Positions 9,256 to 19,256 are shown, counted from the stretch's first letter. The stretch is DNA of 64,000 bases from Psychrobacter sp. I-STPA6b (GCF_020662265.1 NZ_VEWM01000070.1:94356-158355), one strand, 5' to 3'. The notes: generated by a model not told the origin, from the letters alone. A program made the numbers and translations.

Positions 9256-10332
9256 TCAATTGTATAGAACACTTGCGTAGGCAAAAGTTATCTTATTATC
9301 ATCAACGATCAACTCAGCCACAGGCATAATGCCTCGTACCGCATTACAAAAAAACAAGCCTGTTAACCTTGTAATGTCCTTATCTTCCAAATGTCTTTCT
9401 ATGATGGGATAGGTAGTCTTATCAAAACTATCCATTAAAACCTGACGCATTACACCATTTACACCAGAGCGGTCTATTGGTGGTGTAAACCACTGTGCAT
9501 CTGTTGCATCTGTATCTAGTTGATAAAAAACATTACTCATTGTTCCTTCAACCCAATACCCGAACATATCCTGTACCAGTCCCTCTGCTAATGGGTTTGA
9601 CAAATGAGCAGGCATTCTTGCTTGCTGTTGCTTTAACTCAGCACTTGCCAAGACATTATCCAGACGATTTAATGTTTTTAGTCCAGCTAGTGTGGGAGGA
9701 ATACAAGAAATTCTGGATTGCAGGGTCATAGCAGTAATAGCAGGTTGAATAGGGACTTCTGCTAAAATTTGGGAGATTAAAGAATAAGGTAACTGGGAGG
9801 CTAATAAATTTGTTATTTTTGGTGGTGGCTCTGTTGCCCATACACCAATATAAATATCACATCCATTATCCGTATCATGAATAGAAAATCCATAACCACG
9901 TATATTTTGTGCTTGGCGTGTGACAATGACTTTTATCATGCCTATATCAATGATACGTGCATAATAGCTAATGTGTTGCCACAATAAAAGTTGTTGTGAT
10001 TTAGGCAAATAGAGCTGTAGGGCTGTTGCATGAGTATGAATACGGTGCTGATGATATTTCTGCCAATAGACCTTACCAGCTTGTACTTTCATGGTGCTAA
10101 AAAAACCATCACCATACGCTATTGCCCGATGACTAACTGGCAACAAGGGCTCGATAAGCTCAGCATCATTAGTTTTATCAATATCACTGCAATCATCAGT
10201 GACTGACTCTGTCTCTATTACCTCTAGAGCTTCAGGGCTAAAACGAAACCAACGCATTTTAGGTATAAAATGCGCCCTACTCTGTTGAAAAGCCACTGGT
10301 GAGGATAAGGCAGAGTTCATCACTGAGTACAT
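9256..10332 (-). CDS. pabC: Aminodeoxychorismate lyase (PabC-like, PLP fold type IV)
   Basis: PabC releases pyruvate from 4-amino-4-deoxychorismate to give p-aminobenzoate for folate synthesis. Family marks are HRAIAYGDGFFSTMKV, a catalytic Lys in LKTLNRLDNVLASAEL, EGTMSNVFYQL and SGVNGVMRQVL. At about 358 aa it is longer than the usual 270-290. The excess is at the N-terminus, where an acidic linker (about residues 40-60) precedes the first conserved motif. No start codon here has a good ribosome binding site; ATG 10332 is a compromise, with ATG 10320 and 10254 possible. A pabC-mltG-tmk order is common in gammaproteobacteria, and here the DpnI island splits it. A branched-chain or D-amino-acid aminotransferase is less likely. 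Confidence 0.8.
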   Translation of the reverse strand: MYSVMNSALSSPVAFQQSRAHFIPKMRWFRFSPEALEVIETESVTDDCSDIDKTNDAELIEPLLPVSHRAIAYGDGFFSTMKVQAGKVYWQKYHQHRIHTHATALQLYLPKSQQLLLWQHISYYARIIDIGMIKVIVTRQAQNIRGYGFSIHDTDNGCDIYIGVWATEPPPKITNLLASQLPYSLISQILAEVPIQPAITAMTLQSRISCIPPTLAGLKTLNRLDNVLASAELKQQQARMPAHLSNPLAEGLVQDMFGYWVEGTMSNVFYQLDTDATDAQWFTPPIDRSGVNGVMRQVLMDSFDKTTYPIIERHLEDKDITRLTGLFFCNAVRGIMPVAELIVDDNKITFAYASVLYN

Positions 10333-10436
10333 CAATTTATTTTGAGAAAAAGATTTTAAGTGTTTGTGAGTGGTGAGTCATTATCAAGCCACCACGACAA
10401 ACTTAAGTTAAAATACGCTTAATATAGGTTCTAAGA

Positions 10437-11147
10437 TTATTTTTTCAAAATCAACATACAGCTATAAAACTCACATTTTGCCAGTTCAACTTGCTGTCCA
10501 CCCACTTCTTTATTTTTAACAATCTGTCCCATTAAAATATTTTCTACCAAAGCACCACCACTTTCTCCCATCAGATTATGAGCCAATTGATAGGCTTTTT
10601 TGGCATGCTCAATACTGGTTTTCTTTTCAGCATCTGAGTCTTTAGGGTTGGCATAATACCAGCCAATTTCCAAATAATCATTTGAATCTATGATATCAAG
10701 ATAGGGATCATTATCTTTCACAAAGCGATATTTTGTCGCAGAATTACTGGCATAGTCTAAGCTGTTTTCATCACTACTGGTCACTGAGCCAAAAACTTTT
10801 TTCATTTTATCAATTTCATTGATAGCATAAGTATCACCACTGCCTGATGACCAGCTTTTTGTATCATACACAACGGGTGTACCCTGCTCATCTGCATTGG
10901 TTGCTTGACCTGTTGTATTCGTCTCTTGCTCAGCACTGCTACTACCATTGACTTCAACTGAGGCTTCTTTTTCCGTATCTGCCTCTGGTGTGACACTATC
11001 AGCTTGTTTATTACAAGCAACCAGTGCAAAGCTCATTACCCCTACCAGCAAAGAAGCGCTGATACCCTTATATAAAGAAGCAGATTTTTGACTGCTGGTA
11101 TGAAACCATGATAAGCACTGATTGGCAATATGCGACTTTTTAATCAT
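10437..11147 (-). CDS. Hypothetical lipoprotein
   Basis: The family is not recognised. A signal peptide with lipobox SFALVAC and Asn after the Cys predicts a membrane-anchored lipoprotein. An acidic, Thr/Ser/Glu-rich linker (about 60 residues) precedes a globular C-terminal domain with WSSGSGDTYAINEIDKM and a pair of cysteines near the end (KCEFYSC). The ATG at 11147 is preferred over TTG 11159 because purine-rich AAGAAGGTTGAG lies just upstream. It stands alone on the minus strand between pabC and aroE. Confidence 0.7.
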   Translation of the reverse strand: MIKKSHIANQCLSWFHTSSQKSASLYKGISASLLVGVMSFALVACNKQADSVTPEADTEKEASVEVNGSSSAEQETNTTGQATNADEQGTPVVYDTKSWSSGSGDTYAINEIDKMKKVFGSVTSSDENSLDYASNSATKYRFVKDNDPYLDIIDSNDYLEIGWYYANPKDSDAEKKTSIEHAKKAYQLAHNLMGESGGALVENILMGQIVKNKEVGGQQVELAKCEFYSCMLILKK

Positions 11148-11507
11148 AGTGAATCTCAACCTTCTTGAATAGTTTGCATGCTACGATAATATAAAATGAT
11201 GACAAAATAAGCGAAAACTACCTTATTGGAGGTATCATAAGTATCAAGCGTATTTATAGACGCTTTTTCTTATTATTTTTCGTTTATGTTCATCTAAATC
11301 ATATGATATAAATATCAGGTATTTATCGCTATTATCCTGTAGTGTACCTAAGTTCTTTTAATTTAACTATACCTAGTATTTATCACAATATCAGTACTAT
11401 TTCGCATACCTCACATTGTATATGTATATTTGTTATTATTGCTTAATATATCATCAATAAAATAAGCCAAATCAATCAAGATATCAATTCTAATTTAGGA
11501 AGCTCAA
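11148..11507. other. Intergenic region between lipoprotein gene and aroE
   Basis: The region holds the presumed divergent promoters. Its only clear structure is a hairpin with arms AAGCGT/ACGCTT followed by TTTTTCTT at 11246-11270. That hairpin resembles a plus-strand terminator, although no plus-strand gene precedes it. An AGGA ribosome binding site for aroE lies at about 11499. Confidence 0.4.
11246..11270 (+). terminator. Terminator-like hairpin without an obvious upstream gene
   Basis: AAGCGT, an 8-base loop, ACGCTT and then a T-run. A small RNA or a leader transcript ending here is possible but not shown. Confidence 0.35.
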
Positions 11508-12317
11508 ATGACCCAGCATTTTATCGTTATTGGCAATCCCATTGCCCATAGTAAATCCCCTGACATTCACCAAAACTTTGCCCAGCAAGTTGGCTTAGAC
11601 ATTCGTTATGCTCGCCAATACTGCCCTGATGATAAAGACAGCTTTACCGCAGTGGTTGAGGCATTTTTTGCAGGTGGTGGTGTGGGGGCAAATGTCACCG
11701 TACCTTTTAAACAGATGGCATTTGAGCTATGTGCAGGGCGAGGTGGGCTATCCAATCATGCCCAAGTTGCAGGGGCAGTCAATACACTACTGCTTAAAGA
11801 TGGGCAAATCTTTGGTGATAATACAGACGGTCAAGGCTTGGTCAATCATATTATGCAATTAGGCTGGCAGTTAGAGGGGGCAAATATTGCCATTATTGGG
11901 GCAGGTGGGGCAACTCGAGGCGTTATTTTGCCGTTGATAGAAGCAGGAGTCAGGCAGATAAGTATTGCCAATCGCACCCTAAACAAGGCTGAAACACTTG
12001 TCCAAGAGCTACAACATGCCAGCCCACAAATCGCCCAAGCCAAGATATCCGTATCCACCATTGAGCAGTTAACTGGGCAGTTTGATATGATTATCAATGC
12101 CACGTCTATTGGGCTATCAGGTGACATGCTACCACTATCTGATACCCTAACTTGCAACCATGCTTACGATATGATGTATGGTCGAGAATTGCCCTTTTTA
12201 CAACACTTTACTAAGCAAGGGGCAACAATCTCTGATGGTTATGGTATGTTAATTGGGCAAGCAAAATTAAGCTTTGAGCGATGGACGGGGAAAATTGTAA
12301 AAAATACCCTAATATAA
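11508..12317 (+). CDS. aroE: Shikimate dehydrogenase
   Basis: It reduces 3-dehydroshikimate to shikimate with NADPH in the aromatic amino acid pathway. The 269-aa protein has the substrate site IGNPIAHSKSP, the catalytic Lys in NVTVPFK, the Asp in DNTDGQG, the Rossmann loop GAGGATRG and the NATSIGLSG motif. The NRT block (SIANRTLNKAE) fits AroE with NADP preference rather than YdiB. It has an AGGA ribosome binding site and appears to be a single-gene unit. Confidence 0.95.
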   Translation: MTQHFIVIGNPIAHSKSPDIHQNFAQQVGLDIRYARQYCPDDKDSFTAVVEAFFAGGGVGANVTVPFKQMAFELCAGRGGLSNHAQVAGAVNTLLLKDGQIFGDNTDGQGLVNHIMQLGWQLEGANIAIIGAGGATRGVILPLIEAGVRQISIANRTLNKAETLVQELQHASPQIAQAKISVSTIEQLTGQFDMIINATSIGLSGDMLPLSDTLTCNHAYDMMYGRELPFLQHFTKQGATISDGYGMLIGQAKLSFERWTGKIVKNTLI

Positions 12318-12508
12318 AAAGCAAATCAGCTAAGTAACTAGAAACTCAAGCAATATCATAACTAATATTTCTCAAACACCTGTTCACCAATGAATAAAAG
12401 TTATTGGTTATATTTAATGTCATAGAAATTGTTTATACTAATTTATATAGAATCATTATTGTTATTCTCACCATACTAAACTCACAAGCACAATGAATAA
12501 GGACTGAT

Positions 12509-14329
12509 ATGTTAAAGTACAAAGCCCCCCTACGTGATATTAAATTTTTGATTAATGATGTGTTTGATTTTCAGACACACTATAAAGACCTAAATAATGG
12601 CGAAAATGCCGACCCAGAAACGGTCGATATGATTTTGCAAGGTTTTGCAGATTTTTCTGAAAATGTACTTGCACCGCTTTACCAAGAAGCAGATGCTGAA
12701 GGCTGTCACTTTAAAGATGGTGAAGTGACCACCCCCAAAGGCTTTAAAGAAGCCTATGACCAATTTGTCGAAGGTGGTTGGCAAGGTATCTCTTACCCAG
12801 AGCAATACGGCGGTATGAATCTGCCCATGTCACTAAACCTTATCAAATCTGAAATGATGGGCACGGCAAACTGGCCGTGGGCAATGTACCCTGGTTTATC
12901 GACTGGTTGTATCAACACCATGATGCAATATGGTACACAAGAGCAAAAAGATTTATATCTGCCAAAACTGGTGGAAGGCACATGGTCAGGTACAATGTGT
13001 TTGACTGAGCCACAATGTGGTACCGACTTAGGACAGGTAAAAACCAAAGCCGAACCACAAGAAGATGGTACTTATAAAATCAGCGGGACGAAAATCTTTA
13101 TCTCAAGTGGTGAGCATGACCTAACTGAAAATATCATTCATATTGTCTTAGCCCGCCTTCCTAATGCACCAAAAGGTACAAAAGGTATCTCACTATTTAT
13201 CGTACCTAAGTTTACCCCAACAGAAGATGGCGAGGCAGGCGAGCGTAACGGTGTGACTTGTGGCTCAATTGAACATAAAATGGGTATCAGCTCATCATCG
13301 ACCTGTGTGCTAAACTTTGACGGAGCGACAGGCTATCTGATTGGCGAGCCTAACAAAGGCTTAAAAGCCATGTTTACCTTTATGAATACAGCCCGTATCG
13401 GTACTGGTATTCAAGGCTTGGCTCATATGGAGTTATCTTTCCAAAACGCCCTACCCTACGCCAAAGAGCGCCGCTCTATGCGTGCATTATCAGGTACTAA
13501 AGAGCCTGATAAAGTCGCTGATGCCATCATCAATCATGCTGACGTTCGCCGTATGCTATTGACCCAAAAAGCATTTGCTGAAGGTGCTCGCTCAATGATT
13601 TATCATGCAGCTCGCTATGCAGACAAAATGGCTCAAGGCGTTGCCACTGGCAATGATGAAGAATTTGAAAAATGGGATGATAAATTAGGCTTTTATACAC
13701 CAATTATCAAAGGCTTCTTAACTGAGCTAGGTATTGAAGCAGCCAAACATGGTCAGCAAGTCTATGGTGGACACGGTTATATCAAAGAATGGGGCATGGA
13801 GCTGATTGCTCGTGATGCTCGTATCGCTACCATGTACGAAGGCACAACGGGTGTACAAGCATTAGATTTATTGGGTCGTAAGGTTATCTTACAATCTAAA
13901 GGTAAGGTCATTCGTGACTATACTGCCAGCATCATGAGATGGTGTGGTGAGTATGCTTTAGATAAAAACATGCGTCAATTTGTCTGGGCATTGACCAAGC
14001 TATGTGCTGAGTGGAACACCCTCACTGTACGTCTTATGCTCATGGCTCGCAAAGACCGTGAAATTATCTCGGCTGCCTCAGAGGACTTTTTGATGTACTC
14101 AGGCTATGTGATGATGGGCTACCACTGGGCAAGAATGGCAGCCATTGCTTATGACCGCCTAGAAAATGGTGGTACAGAGTCACCAGAGTTCTATAAAGCG
14201 AAAGTACAAACGGCTGAATTCTACTTTGACAAAATCTTGCCTCGCACTTCAGGGCTTGCTGAAAGCATGGTTGCCCCAAGTGAGAGCATGATGGCAATGG
14301 ATATTGAGAGCTTTGCGTTTTTAGATTAA
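12509..14329 (+). CDS. Acyl-CoA dehydrogenase (DmdC/large C-terminal type)
   Basis: This FAD enzyme introduces a double bond into an acyl-CoA thioester. At 606 aa it belongs to the long subfamily that begins MLKYKAPLRDIKFLINDV and includes 3-methylmercaptopropionyl-CoA dehydrogenase homologues. Conserved blocks are CLTEPQCGTDLG, KMGISSSSTC and MYEGTTGVQALDLLGRK, the last containing the likely catalytic Glu. Moraxellaceae usually carry such enzymes in fatty-acid oxidation, so a medium- or long-chain acyl-CoA substrate is more likely than the sulfur substrate. The ribosome binding site is AAGGA. A terminator follows 32 bases after the stop. Confidence 0.88.
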   Translation: MLKYKAPLRDIKFLINDVFDFQTHYKDLNNGENADPETVDMILQGFADFSENVLAPLYQEADAEGCHFKDGEVTTPKGFKEAYDQFVEGGWQGISYPEQYGGMNLPMSLNLIKSEMMGTANWPWAMYPGLSTGCINTMMQYGTQEQKDLYLPKLVEGTWSGTMCLTEPQCGTDLGQVKTKAEPQEDGTYKISGTKIFISSGEHDLTENIIHIVLARLPNAPKGTKGISLFIVPKFTPTEDGEAGERNGVTCGSIEHKMGISSSSTCVLNFDGATGYLIGEPNKGLKAMFTFMNTARIGTGIQGLAHMELSFQNALPYAKERRSMRALSGTKEPDKVADAIINHADVRRMLLTQKAFAEGARSMIYHAARYADKMAQGVATGNDEEFEKWDDKLGFYTPIIKGFLTELGIEAAKHGQQVYGGHGYIKEWGMELIARDARIATMYEGTTGVQALDLLGRKVILQSKGKVIRDYTASIMRWCGEYALDKNMRQFVWALTKLCAEWNTLTVRLMLMARKDREIISAASEDFLMYSGYVMMGYHWARMAAIAYDRLENGGTESPEFYKAKVQTAEFYFDKILPRTSGLAESMVAPSESMMAMDIESFAFLD

Positions 14330-14360
14330 TTCATTCTAAGTCATACATCTGTATAAAACC

Positions 14361-14390
14361 TAAAAAAGCGTCCAAATTGGGCGCTTTTTT
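14361..14390 (+). terminator. Rho-independent terminator after acyl-CoA dehydrogenase
   Basis: AAAAAAGCG and CGCTTTTTT pair, the inner bases CCAA/TTGG extend the stem, and the T-run is strong. Confidence 0.85.
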
Positions 14391-14573
14391 ACTATCTATC
14401 ACCGATAAGGTATTTTACAAACCTTCAATCCAGCGTATGATAGTTAGAATATGTCATTCATAATAGTAACTTATGCTGACAAAAACTTAAAAGCAGATTA
14501 TTAAAACGAATATTTATCCAAAATAGGAAGGTCACCATAATAGCTCCTTCCGCATCATATTAGAGGTGTGATT

Positions 14574-15119
14574 ATGCGAATGACTCCTACTGCCCTACTT
14601 ATCCTATCATTAGTCGCTGGTAGTTTATCTGGATGCAAGCCACCCACCAATGACCCTAATGTCCTATATTCAGAAGATCATGAAAATCCCCTCAAACAGC
14701 TAGAAACTGATAAAGACATTGAGCATCATCAGTTTGATTATCAGCAGGCATTTTATGTGCCTATTTATTCTGATATTTATGTTGATGAAGATAATCCCAA
14801 AGTATTGCTATCAGCGACTTTGAGCATTCGTAATACCAGTCTACATGACAGCTTATATATTACAAAAATTGACTACTATAATACCAAAGGTGATTTTGTG
14901 CGCTCTTATTTGGATAAGTCCATTGAGCTACCACCAATGGGAACGCTTAACTATATCGTTGAGAAATTGGATGATACAGGCGGTTCTGGTGCAAACTTTG
15001 TGGTCAATATTGACAGTCCCAACGCTGAGTTTACTCCAGTGATTGAAGCAATCATGATTGGCAATTATAGTAATAAGGGCTTTTCATTTAAAACTGATGC
15101 TGTGCCGATTTCACTATAA
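14574..15119 (+). CDS. DUF3124-family lipoprotein
   Basis: The protein has a signal peptide with lipobox SLSGC, so it is probably a lipoprotein facing the periplasm. The following domain (YVPIYSDIYV, then LSATLSIRNTS and YNTKGDFVRSYL) matches the DUF3124 pattern, whose function is unknown. The ATG at 14574 is preferred to GTG 14568 because AGAGG ends 7 bases before it. About 181 aa, normal for the family. No co-transcribed partner is evident, although another lipoprotein gene follows 181 bases later. Confidence 0.8.
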   Translation: MRMTPTALLILSLVAGSLSGCKPPTNDPNVLYSEDHENPLKQLETDKDIEHHQFDYQQAFYVPIYSDIYVDEDNPKVLLSATLSIRNTSLHDSLYITKIDYYNTKGDFVRSYLDKSIELPPMGTLNYIVEKLDDTGGSGANFVVNIDSPNAEFTPVIEAIMIGNYSNKGFSFKTDAVPISL

Positions 15120-15300
15120 CAATTTCATAATAAGTCAAAAAGGACTAAAATTAGATAGTAGATAATTTGATTGTCAAGCAAATGAGGTCAACACCATAGC
15201 GGTTTAGCGCCTCTTTGACTAACGATATATAAGCTATATATCACCTCAATAAGTAGTGACACAGCATATAATGATAAAAATAAAATAATAAGGATTAGTT

Positions 15301-15831
15301 ATGATAAAACCTTTTAAACTGCTAACAATATTAGGTATCTCACTCCTTAGTCAGCTTGGCTGTGCGACAACACCAAGTGACACGACCAATAATGATGCTA
15401 CATACCATCGTATGGCTGATATGCCTGTTGATAACGCTATGTTGTCATCTCCATCAACAGCCACTGTTATACATTTTGCATCAGGGGCAATCAGTCAAAA
15501 CATAACAGGCAAGTTATTACCCCAACAAGACGCTCACTGGTATCAATTTTCTGCACAACAAGGGCAGTATGCCATTATCAACCTAACACAAACAATGGCT
15601 CAGGGTGCAACTGAGATTGCTAATGTTGCTGACTTACATTTTCCGGATGGAGGGCAAGATGGGAATAAGGGCGGTATCATTTATCAAGGCTGTTTACCAC
15701 AAACTGGAAATTATCGCTTGCGTATAGCCCGCAATTTGATGGCAACTCATGGCGGTATTGCCAGCTATCACGCTGAGGTCATTGTATTGCCTCGCTATGC
15801 CAGTCAGTCACTATGTTCTGCTCATTCCTAA
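15301..15831 (+). CDS. Lipoprotein, possible PliG-like lysozyme inhibitor fold
   Basis: The lipobox SQLGC near residue 22 predicts a lipoprotein. The mature part has the order ITGKLLPQQDAHWYQFSAQQGQ, a variable middle, then LPQTGNYRLRIARN. This resembles the beta-sandwich of periplasmic g-type lysozyme inhibitors and PPC domains, in which a GxY/W-F-x-A-xxGQ strand pair is followed by SGxYxLRV. The assignment is by pattern only. Two Cys (in QGCLPQ and near the C-terminus) could form a disulfide. The ribosome binding site is AAGGA. Function as an inhibitor is inference. Confidence 0.6.
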   Translation: MIKPFKLLTILGISLLSQLGCATTPSDTTNNDATYHRMADMPVDNAMLSSPSTATVIHFASGAISQNITGKLLPQQDAHWYQFSAQQGQYAIINLTQTMAQGATEIANVADLHFPDGGQDGNKGGIIYQGCLPQTGNYRLRIARNLMATHGGIASYHAEVIVLPRYASQSLCSAHS

Positions 15832-15858
15832 ACAAATATGTAACGACACAAAACACCA

Positions 15859-16227
15859 TTATAAAAGCTGTTTGTGATACACCTGTGCAATTTCTAACAC
15901 CTCCACACATAGCTGTACGCTCACCCGATTGGATTTGTGTATCATCAAATGCTGTTTTAAGGTCTCACTAAGTGCAGAAGCCAGCTTTTGTTTTACCTGC
16001 TCATCACGCCCTGCCAGCAAACGTAACTGCACATAAACAAACCCTTGCGTTTGTTCATCATCTTCCACCCCAACTAAAAATGCTTCTATTGGTAAAATAC
16101 GCGCCTTAATGTCATTGGGTTGCCGAAACTCACCGCTATCCCATAATGCTTGATTTAAAGCTCTTAATAACGTCTCAGGCTGTTTAATAACCACGTTTGC
16201 TGTGGCTTGAATGGTCAAATGTGGCAT
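15859..16227 (-). CDS. 5-carboxymethyl-2-hydroxymuconate isomerase family protein
   Basis: A small tautomerase-fold enzyme. Pro follows the initiator Met (MPHLTIQATANV), the position of the catalytic N-terminal proline. The 122-aa length and the motif VGVEDDEQTQGFVYVQLRLLAGRDEQVKQ fit the CHMI (HpaF) family, which acts in homoprotocatechuate breakdown. No other hpa genes are in the window, so the natural substrate here is uncertain. It is followed upstream on the same strand by ybaK, 50 bases away, a possible operon. Confidence 0.82.
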   Translation of the reverse strand: MPHLTIQATANVVIKQPETLLRALNQALWDSGEFRQPNDIKARILPIEAFLVGVEDDEQTQGFVYVQLRLLAGRDEQVKQKLASALSETLKQHLMIHKSNRVSVQLCVEVLEIAQVYHKQLL

Positions 16228-16277
16228 ATTTTTATCCTATTATTTAGGGTATTTAGCAATTTAAGAAAAATATTGGC

Positions 16278-16754
16278 TTAAGGGGTATCTTGGGTAATTT
16301 GAGCAAAACTGGCTGACAAACTCTCTGCAAGCTGGTTTGGTGGCAGTTCAATCTCCAACCCACGCTTACCAGCACTGACAAATATCGTTGTTTGTGGCTG
16401 AGCCGAACTGTCAATCACTGTTTTAAGTCGTTTTTTTTGTCCCAGTGGACTCACGCCACCGAGTACATAACCCGTACTACGCTCGACCTTTTTCGGCTCT
16501 GCCATTTGTACCTTTTTACAGCCCAATGCCTTTGCCATTTTTTTAAGATTTAGCATTGTCGTCACAGGCAACACTGCCACTGCCAACTCACCTGACTCGT
16601 TTTCTACCACCAATGTTTTAAACACCTGCTCACCTGCGACATCCAGCTTCTCGGAAGCTTCAAGTCCATAGGATTCAGCACTGGCTTCATGTTCATATTC
16701 ATGAAGTTGGTAATCTAATTTTAATTTTTTAGCAAGTTTCACAGCAGGGGTCAT
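16278..16754 (-). CDS. ybaK: Cys-tRNA(Pro)/Cys-tRNA(Cys) deacylase YbaK/EbsC
   Basis: YbaK hydrolyses Cys mischarged on tRNA-Pro. The 158-aa protein shows the family blocks EQVFKTLVVE, the catalytic Lys region FKTL, AVLPVTTMLNLKKMAKALG, VLGGVSPLGQKKRLKTV and FVSAGKRGLEIEL. It is a single-domain free-standing editor. Probably cotranscribed with the downstream isomerase gene. Confidence 0.93.
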   Translation of the reverse strand: MTPAVKLAKKLKLDYQLHEYEHEASAESYGLEASEKLDVAGEQVFKTLVVENESGELAVAVLPVTTMLNLKKMAKALGCKKVQMAEPKKVERSTGYVLGGVSPLGQKKRLKTVIDSSAQPQTTIFVSAGKRGLEIELPPNQLAESLSASFAQITQDTP

Positions 16755-16863
16755 GGTAATATATGCTCCTTTTTATAATTAGTGACCGATAGATTTGACA
16801 ATAATAGTAAATTACCATAACGTCATCTCTATTATGCTATAACACATAAGGATTAATAATCAA

Positions 16864-17817
16864 ATGAACAAACCGAGCATTCAGTGGTTTCCAGGGCACA
16901 TGAACAAAGCCCGTAATGAAATTAAAGAAATCATGCCCCAAATGGATGTGATTATCGAAGTGTTGGATGCTCGTATTCCTTATAGTAGCGATAACCCAAT
17001 GGTAGCTCAGTTACGAGGGGATAAACCTGTCATTAAAATCCTTAATAAATCTGACCTTGCTGACCCACAGTTAACCCAGCAATGGCAAGATTATCTGGAG
17101 CAAGAAAACGGCGTAAAAACGCTGACTTGTGAACAAGACAAAAACGCACAAGCAAAACAAATCATTGAGCTTTGCAAAAAACTTGTCCCCAATAAAGTGG
17201 GTACAGGACGACAAATCAAAGCCATGATTATGGGTATTCCCAATGTTGGCAAATCTACTCTGATTAACAGTCTAGCAGGACGTAGTATTGCCAAGACAGG
17301 TGATGAACCTGCCGTCACTAAGTCGCAACAACTTATCAAAATTGATGACGACATCATGCTTTATGACACCCCCGGAATGCTGTGGCCAAAAGTAGAAAAC
17401 CCTAACTCTGGCTATCGTTTGGCAAGCACAGGGGCAATTCGAGATACCGCCTTTAATTATGAAGACATCGCCAGTTATACCGCCGAATATCTATTACAAG
17501 CCTATCCAGAGCTATTACAAGCCCGTTATAAAATAGATGAGCTACCTAAAAATGACTGGGTGTTTTTGGAAATGGCAGGTAGAAATCGTGGTTGTATTCG
17601 CTCAGGCAATCAGGTCGATATGCAACGTATTTCTGAGATACTAATTAATGAGCTACGCAGTGGCACAATTGGACGTATTACGATGGAAACGCCTGAAATG
17701 CGAGAGCAAGAAGAGATTTTAGTCGCTGAAATACGGGCAAAAGCAGAAGCAAAAAAACAAGCCAAACTGGAAGAAAAACGGCAACGTAAATTGCGAGCAA
17801 GGAAGAATCGGAAGTAA
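16864..17817 (+). CDS. ylqF: Ribosome biogenesis GTPase YlqF/RbgA
   Basis: This circularly permuted GTPase acts in late 50S assembly. The G motifs come in permuted order: G4 NKSD first (about residue 60), then G1 GIPNVGKS (about 125), and G3 DTPG (about 168). The N-terminus IQWFPGHMNKA is the family signature. The C-terminal helical domain ends in a very basic Lys/Arg tail suited to rRNA contact. Length 317 aa. It is followed by mutY about 100 bases downstream in the same direction. Confidence 0.95.
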   Translation: MNKPSIQWFPGHMNKARNEIKEIMPQMDVIIEVLDARIPYSSDNPMVAQLRGDKPVIKILNKSDLADPQLTQQWQDYLEQENGVKTLTCEQDKNAQAKQIIELCKKLVPNKVGTGRQIKAMIMGIPNVGKSTLINSLAGRSIAKTGDEPAVTKSQQLIKIDDDIMLYDTPGMLWPKVENPNSGYRLASTGAIRDTAFNYEDIASYTAEYLLQAYPELLQARYKIDELPKNDWVFLEMAGRNRGCIRSGNQVDMQRISEILINELRSGTIGRITMETPEMREQEEILVAEIRAKAEAKKQAKLEEKRQRKLRARKNRK

Positions 17818-17921
17818 AGAATAGAGCTTAAGCCATACTTGTACTCGCTCAATCCCAACCATGCTAAAATAGCCTGCCATATTCAAACAACTGTAAATAC
17901 CATCAGCCACAAGGATTTTTC

Positions 17922-19190
17922 TTGCCAGCTACGCTTCCCAAAACCAAATCCAAAACTGATTGCCCACAGACCAATTTCTCTCAAAACAGCAAAGCCCTAG
18001 ACAGCTTTGCTCCACATATTTTGGATTGGTTTGCTGATAATGGTCGTCATGACCTACCGTGGCAACAGCACAAAACCGATAATCCAAATCCCTATATCGT
18101 CTGGCTATCAGAAGTCATGCTTCAGCAAACGCAAGTCACTACTGTTATCCCTTATTTTCAGCGATTTATTAGCTCATTTCCTACGGTGCAAGACTTGGCA
18201 AATGCCGATTGGGAGATGGTTGCTGAGCATTGGGCGGGGCTTGGCTACTACGCCAGAGCCAGAAACCTGCACAAAGGGGCAAAGCAGTTGGTTGAGATTA
18301 TCAATAAGACTGGCAACTTTCCACAAACCGTCGATGATTGGGAGAACATCTCAGGGGTAGGACGCTCAACGGCAGGGGCAATTGTGGCGATGGGCTTGCA
18401 TGGCTACGGGGTGATTTGTGATGGCAACGTCAAGCGAGTATTGACACGTTGGGCAGGCATTGATGGTGACATTACTAAATCGGCAACCAATAAACAATTA
18501 TGGGCTTTGGCTGAGCGCCTAACCCCTGCTGGACAAAGTGGCGAGTTTGCCCAAGCGATGATGGATATGGGGGCAACTTTATGCACTCGTAACAAGCCAG
18601 CTTGCTTATTATGTCCACTACAAAATGATTGTATCGCCCATCAACAAGGGTGCGAGACGGCATATCCTGTCAAAGCTAAAAAACAGCCCAAGCCAAGCAA
18701 ATATAGTCATGTTTTATTATTAAGCAATCCACAAGGGCAGATGTTGTGGCTACAGCGTCCTGAATCTGGGATTTGGGGTGGGCTATGGAGTTTGCCTTTG
18801 CATTTTCTAAAAAAAGAGAGCGTACAAAAAACACAAGGTAAAAAGGTATTAGCCACAGCTAATGATGATAAGACTTATGAGGCAGAGTTTACCGTTGCTG
18901 AACAAATTATTGATGCCTATTTAGAGAAACATTTAAATAAAAACTTAAATAAGAGTCTCAGCGATATAACTACCCATAAACAACCATTTGATAAAGATAC
19001 TATCAAACACACTTTGACTCATTTTCATTGGTATTTAATGCCCATCACCATCACTTTAGATGAGACACAAACTGATGAATTATCCAAGCAGTTAGCAAAG
19101 GCAGATATTGTATTTATATGGTGCGATGATAGCCATGCCAAATCTTTGGGACTGCCCAAAGCGATGCTCAAAGTCTTGGCAACTTTATAA
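17922..19190 (+). CDS. mutY: A/G-specific adenine DNA glycosylase
   Basis: MutY removes adenine mispaired with 8-oxoguanine. It starts at TTG, supported by AAGGA at 17911-17915, 6 bases upstream, and no ATG occurs before the conserved core. The catalytic Glu is in LSEVMLQQTQV, the helix-hairpin-helix is GVGRSTAGAI, the catalytic Asp is in CDGNVKRVLTR, and the 4Fe-4S cluster cysteines are in CTRNKPACLLCPLQNDC. The C-terminal NUDIX-like domain (LWLQRPESGIWGGLWSLP) is present but contains a long low-complexity insert rich in Lys/Asn around residues 300-350. The protein is 422 aa, longer than the 350-aa average because of that insert and an N-terminal leader of about 30 residues. Confidence 0.94.
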   Translation: MPATLPKTKSKTDCPQTNFSQNSKALDSFAPHILDWFADNGRHDLPWQQHKTDNPNPYIVWLSEVMLQQTQVTTVIPYFQRFISSFPTVQDLANADWEMVAEHWAGLGYYARARNLHKGAKQLVEIINKTGNFPQTVDDWENISGVGRSTAGAIVAMGLHGYGVICDGNVKRVLTRWAGIDGDITKSATNKQLWALAERLTPAGQSGEFAQAMMDMGATLCTRNKPACLLCPLQNDCIAHQQGCETAYPVKAKKQPKPSKYSHVLLLSNPQGQMLWLQRPESGIWGGLWSLPLHFLKKESVQKTQGKKVLATANDDKTYEAEFTVAEQIIDAYLEKHLNKNLNKSLSDITTHKQPFDKDTIKHTLTHFHWYLMPITITLDETQTDELSKQLAKADIVFIWCDDSHAKSLGLPKAMLKVLATL

Positions 19191-19256
19191 CTATTCAGAA
19201 CTACCATCACACTGTTAATGTATTAAGGTAATGTATTAAGGCTCTCAGCTTAGCTA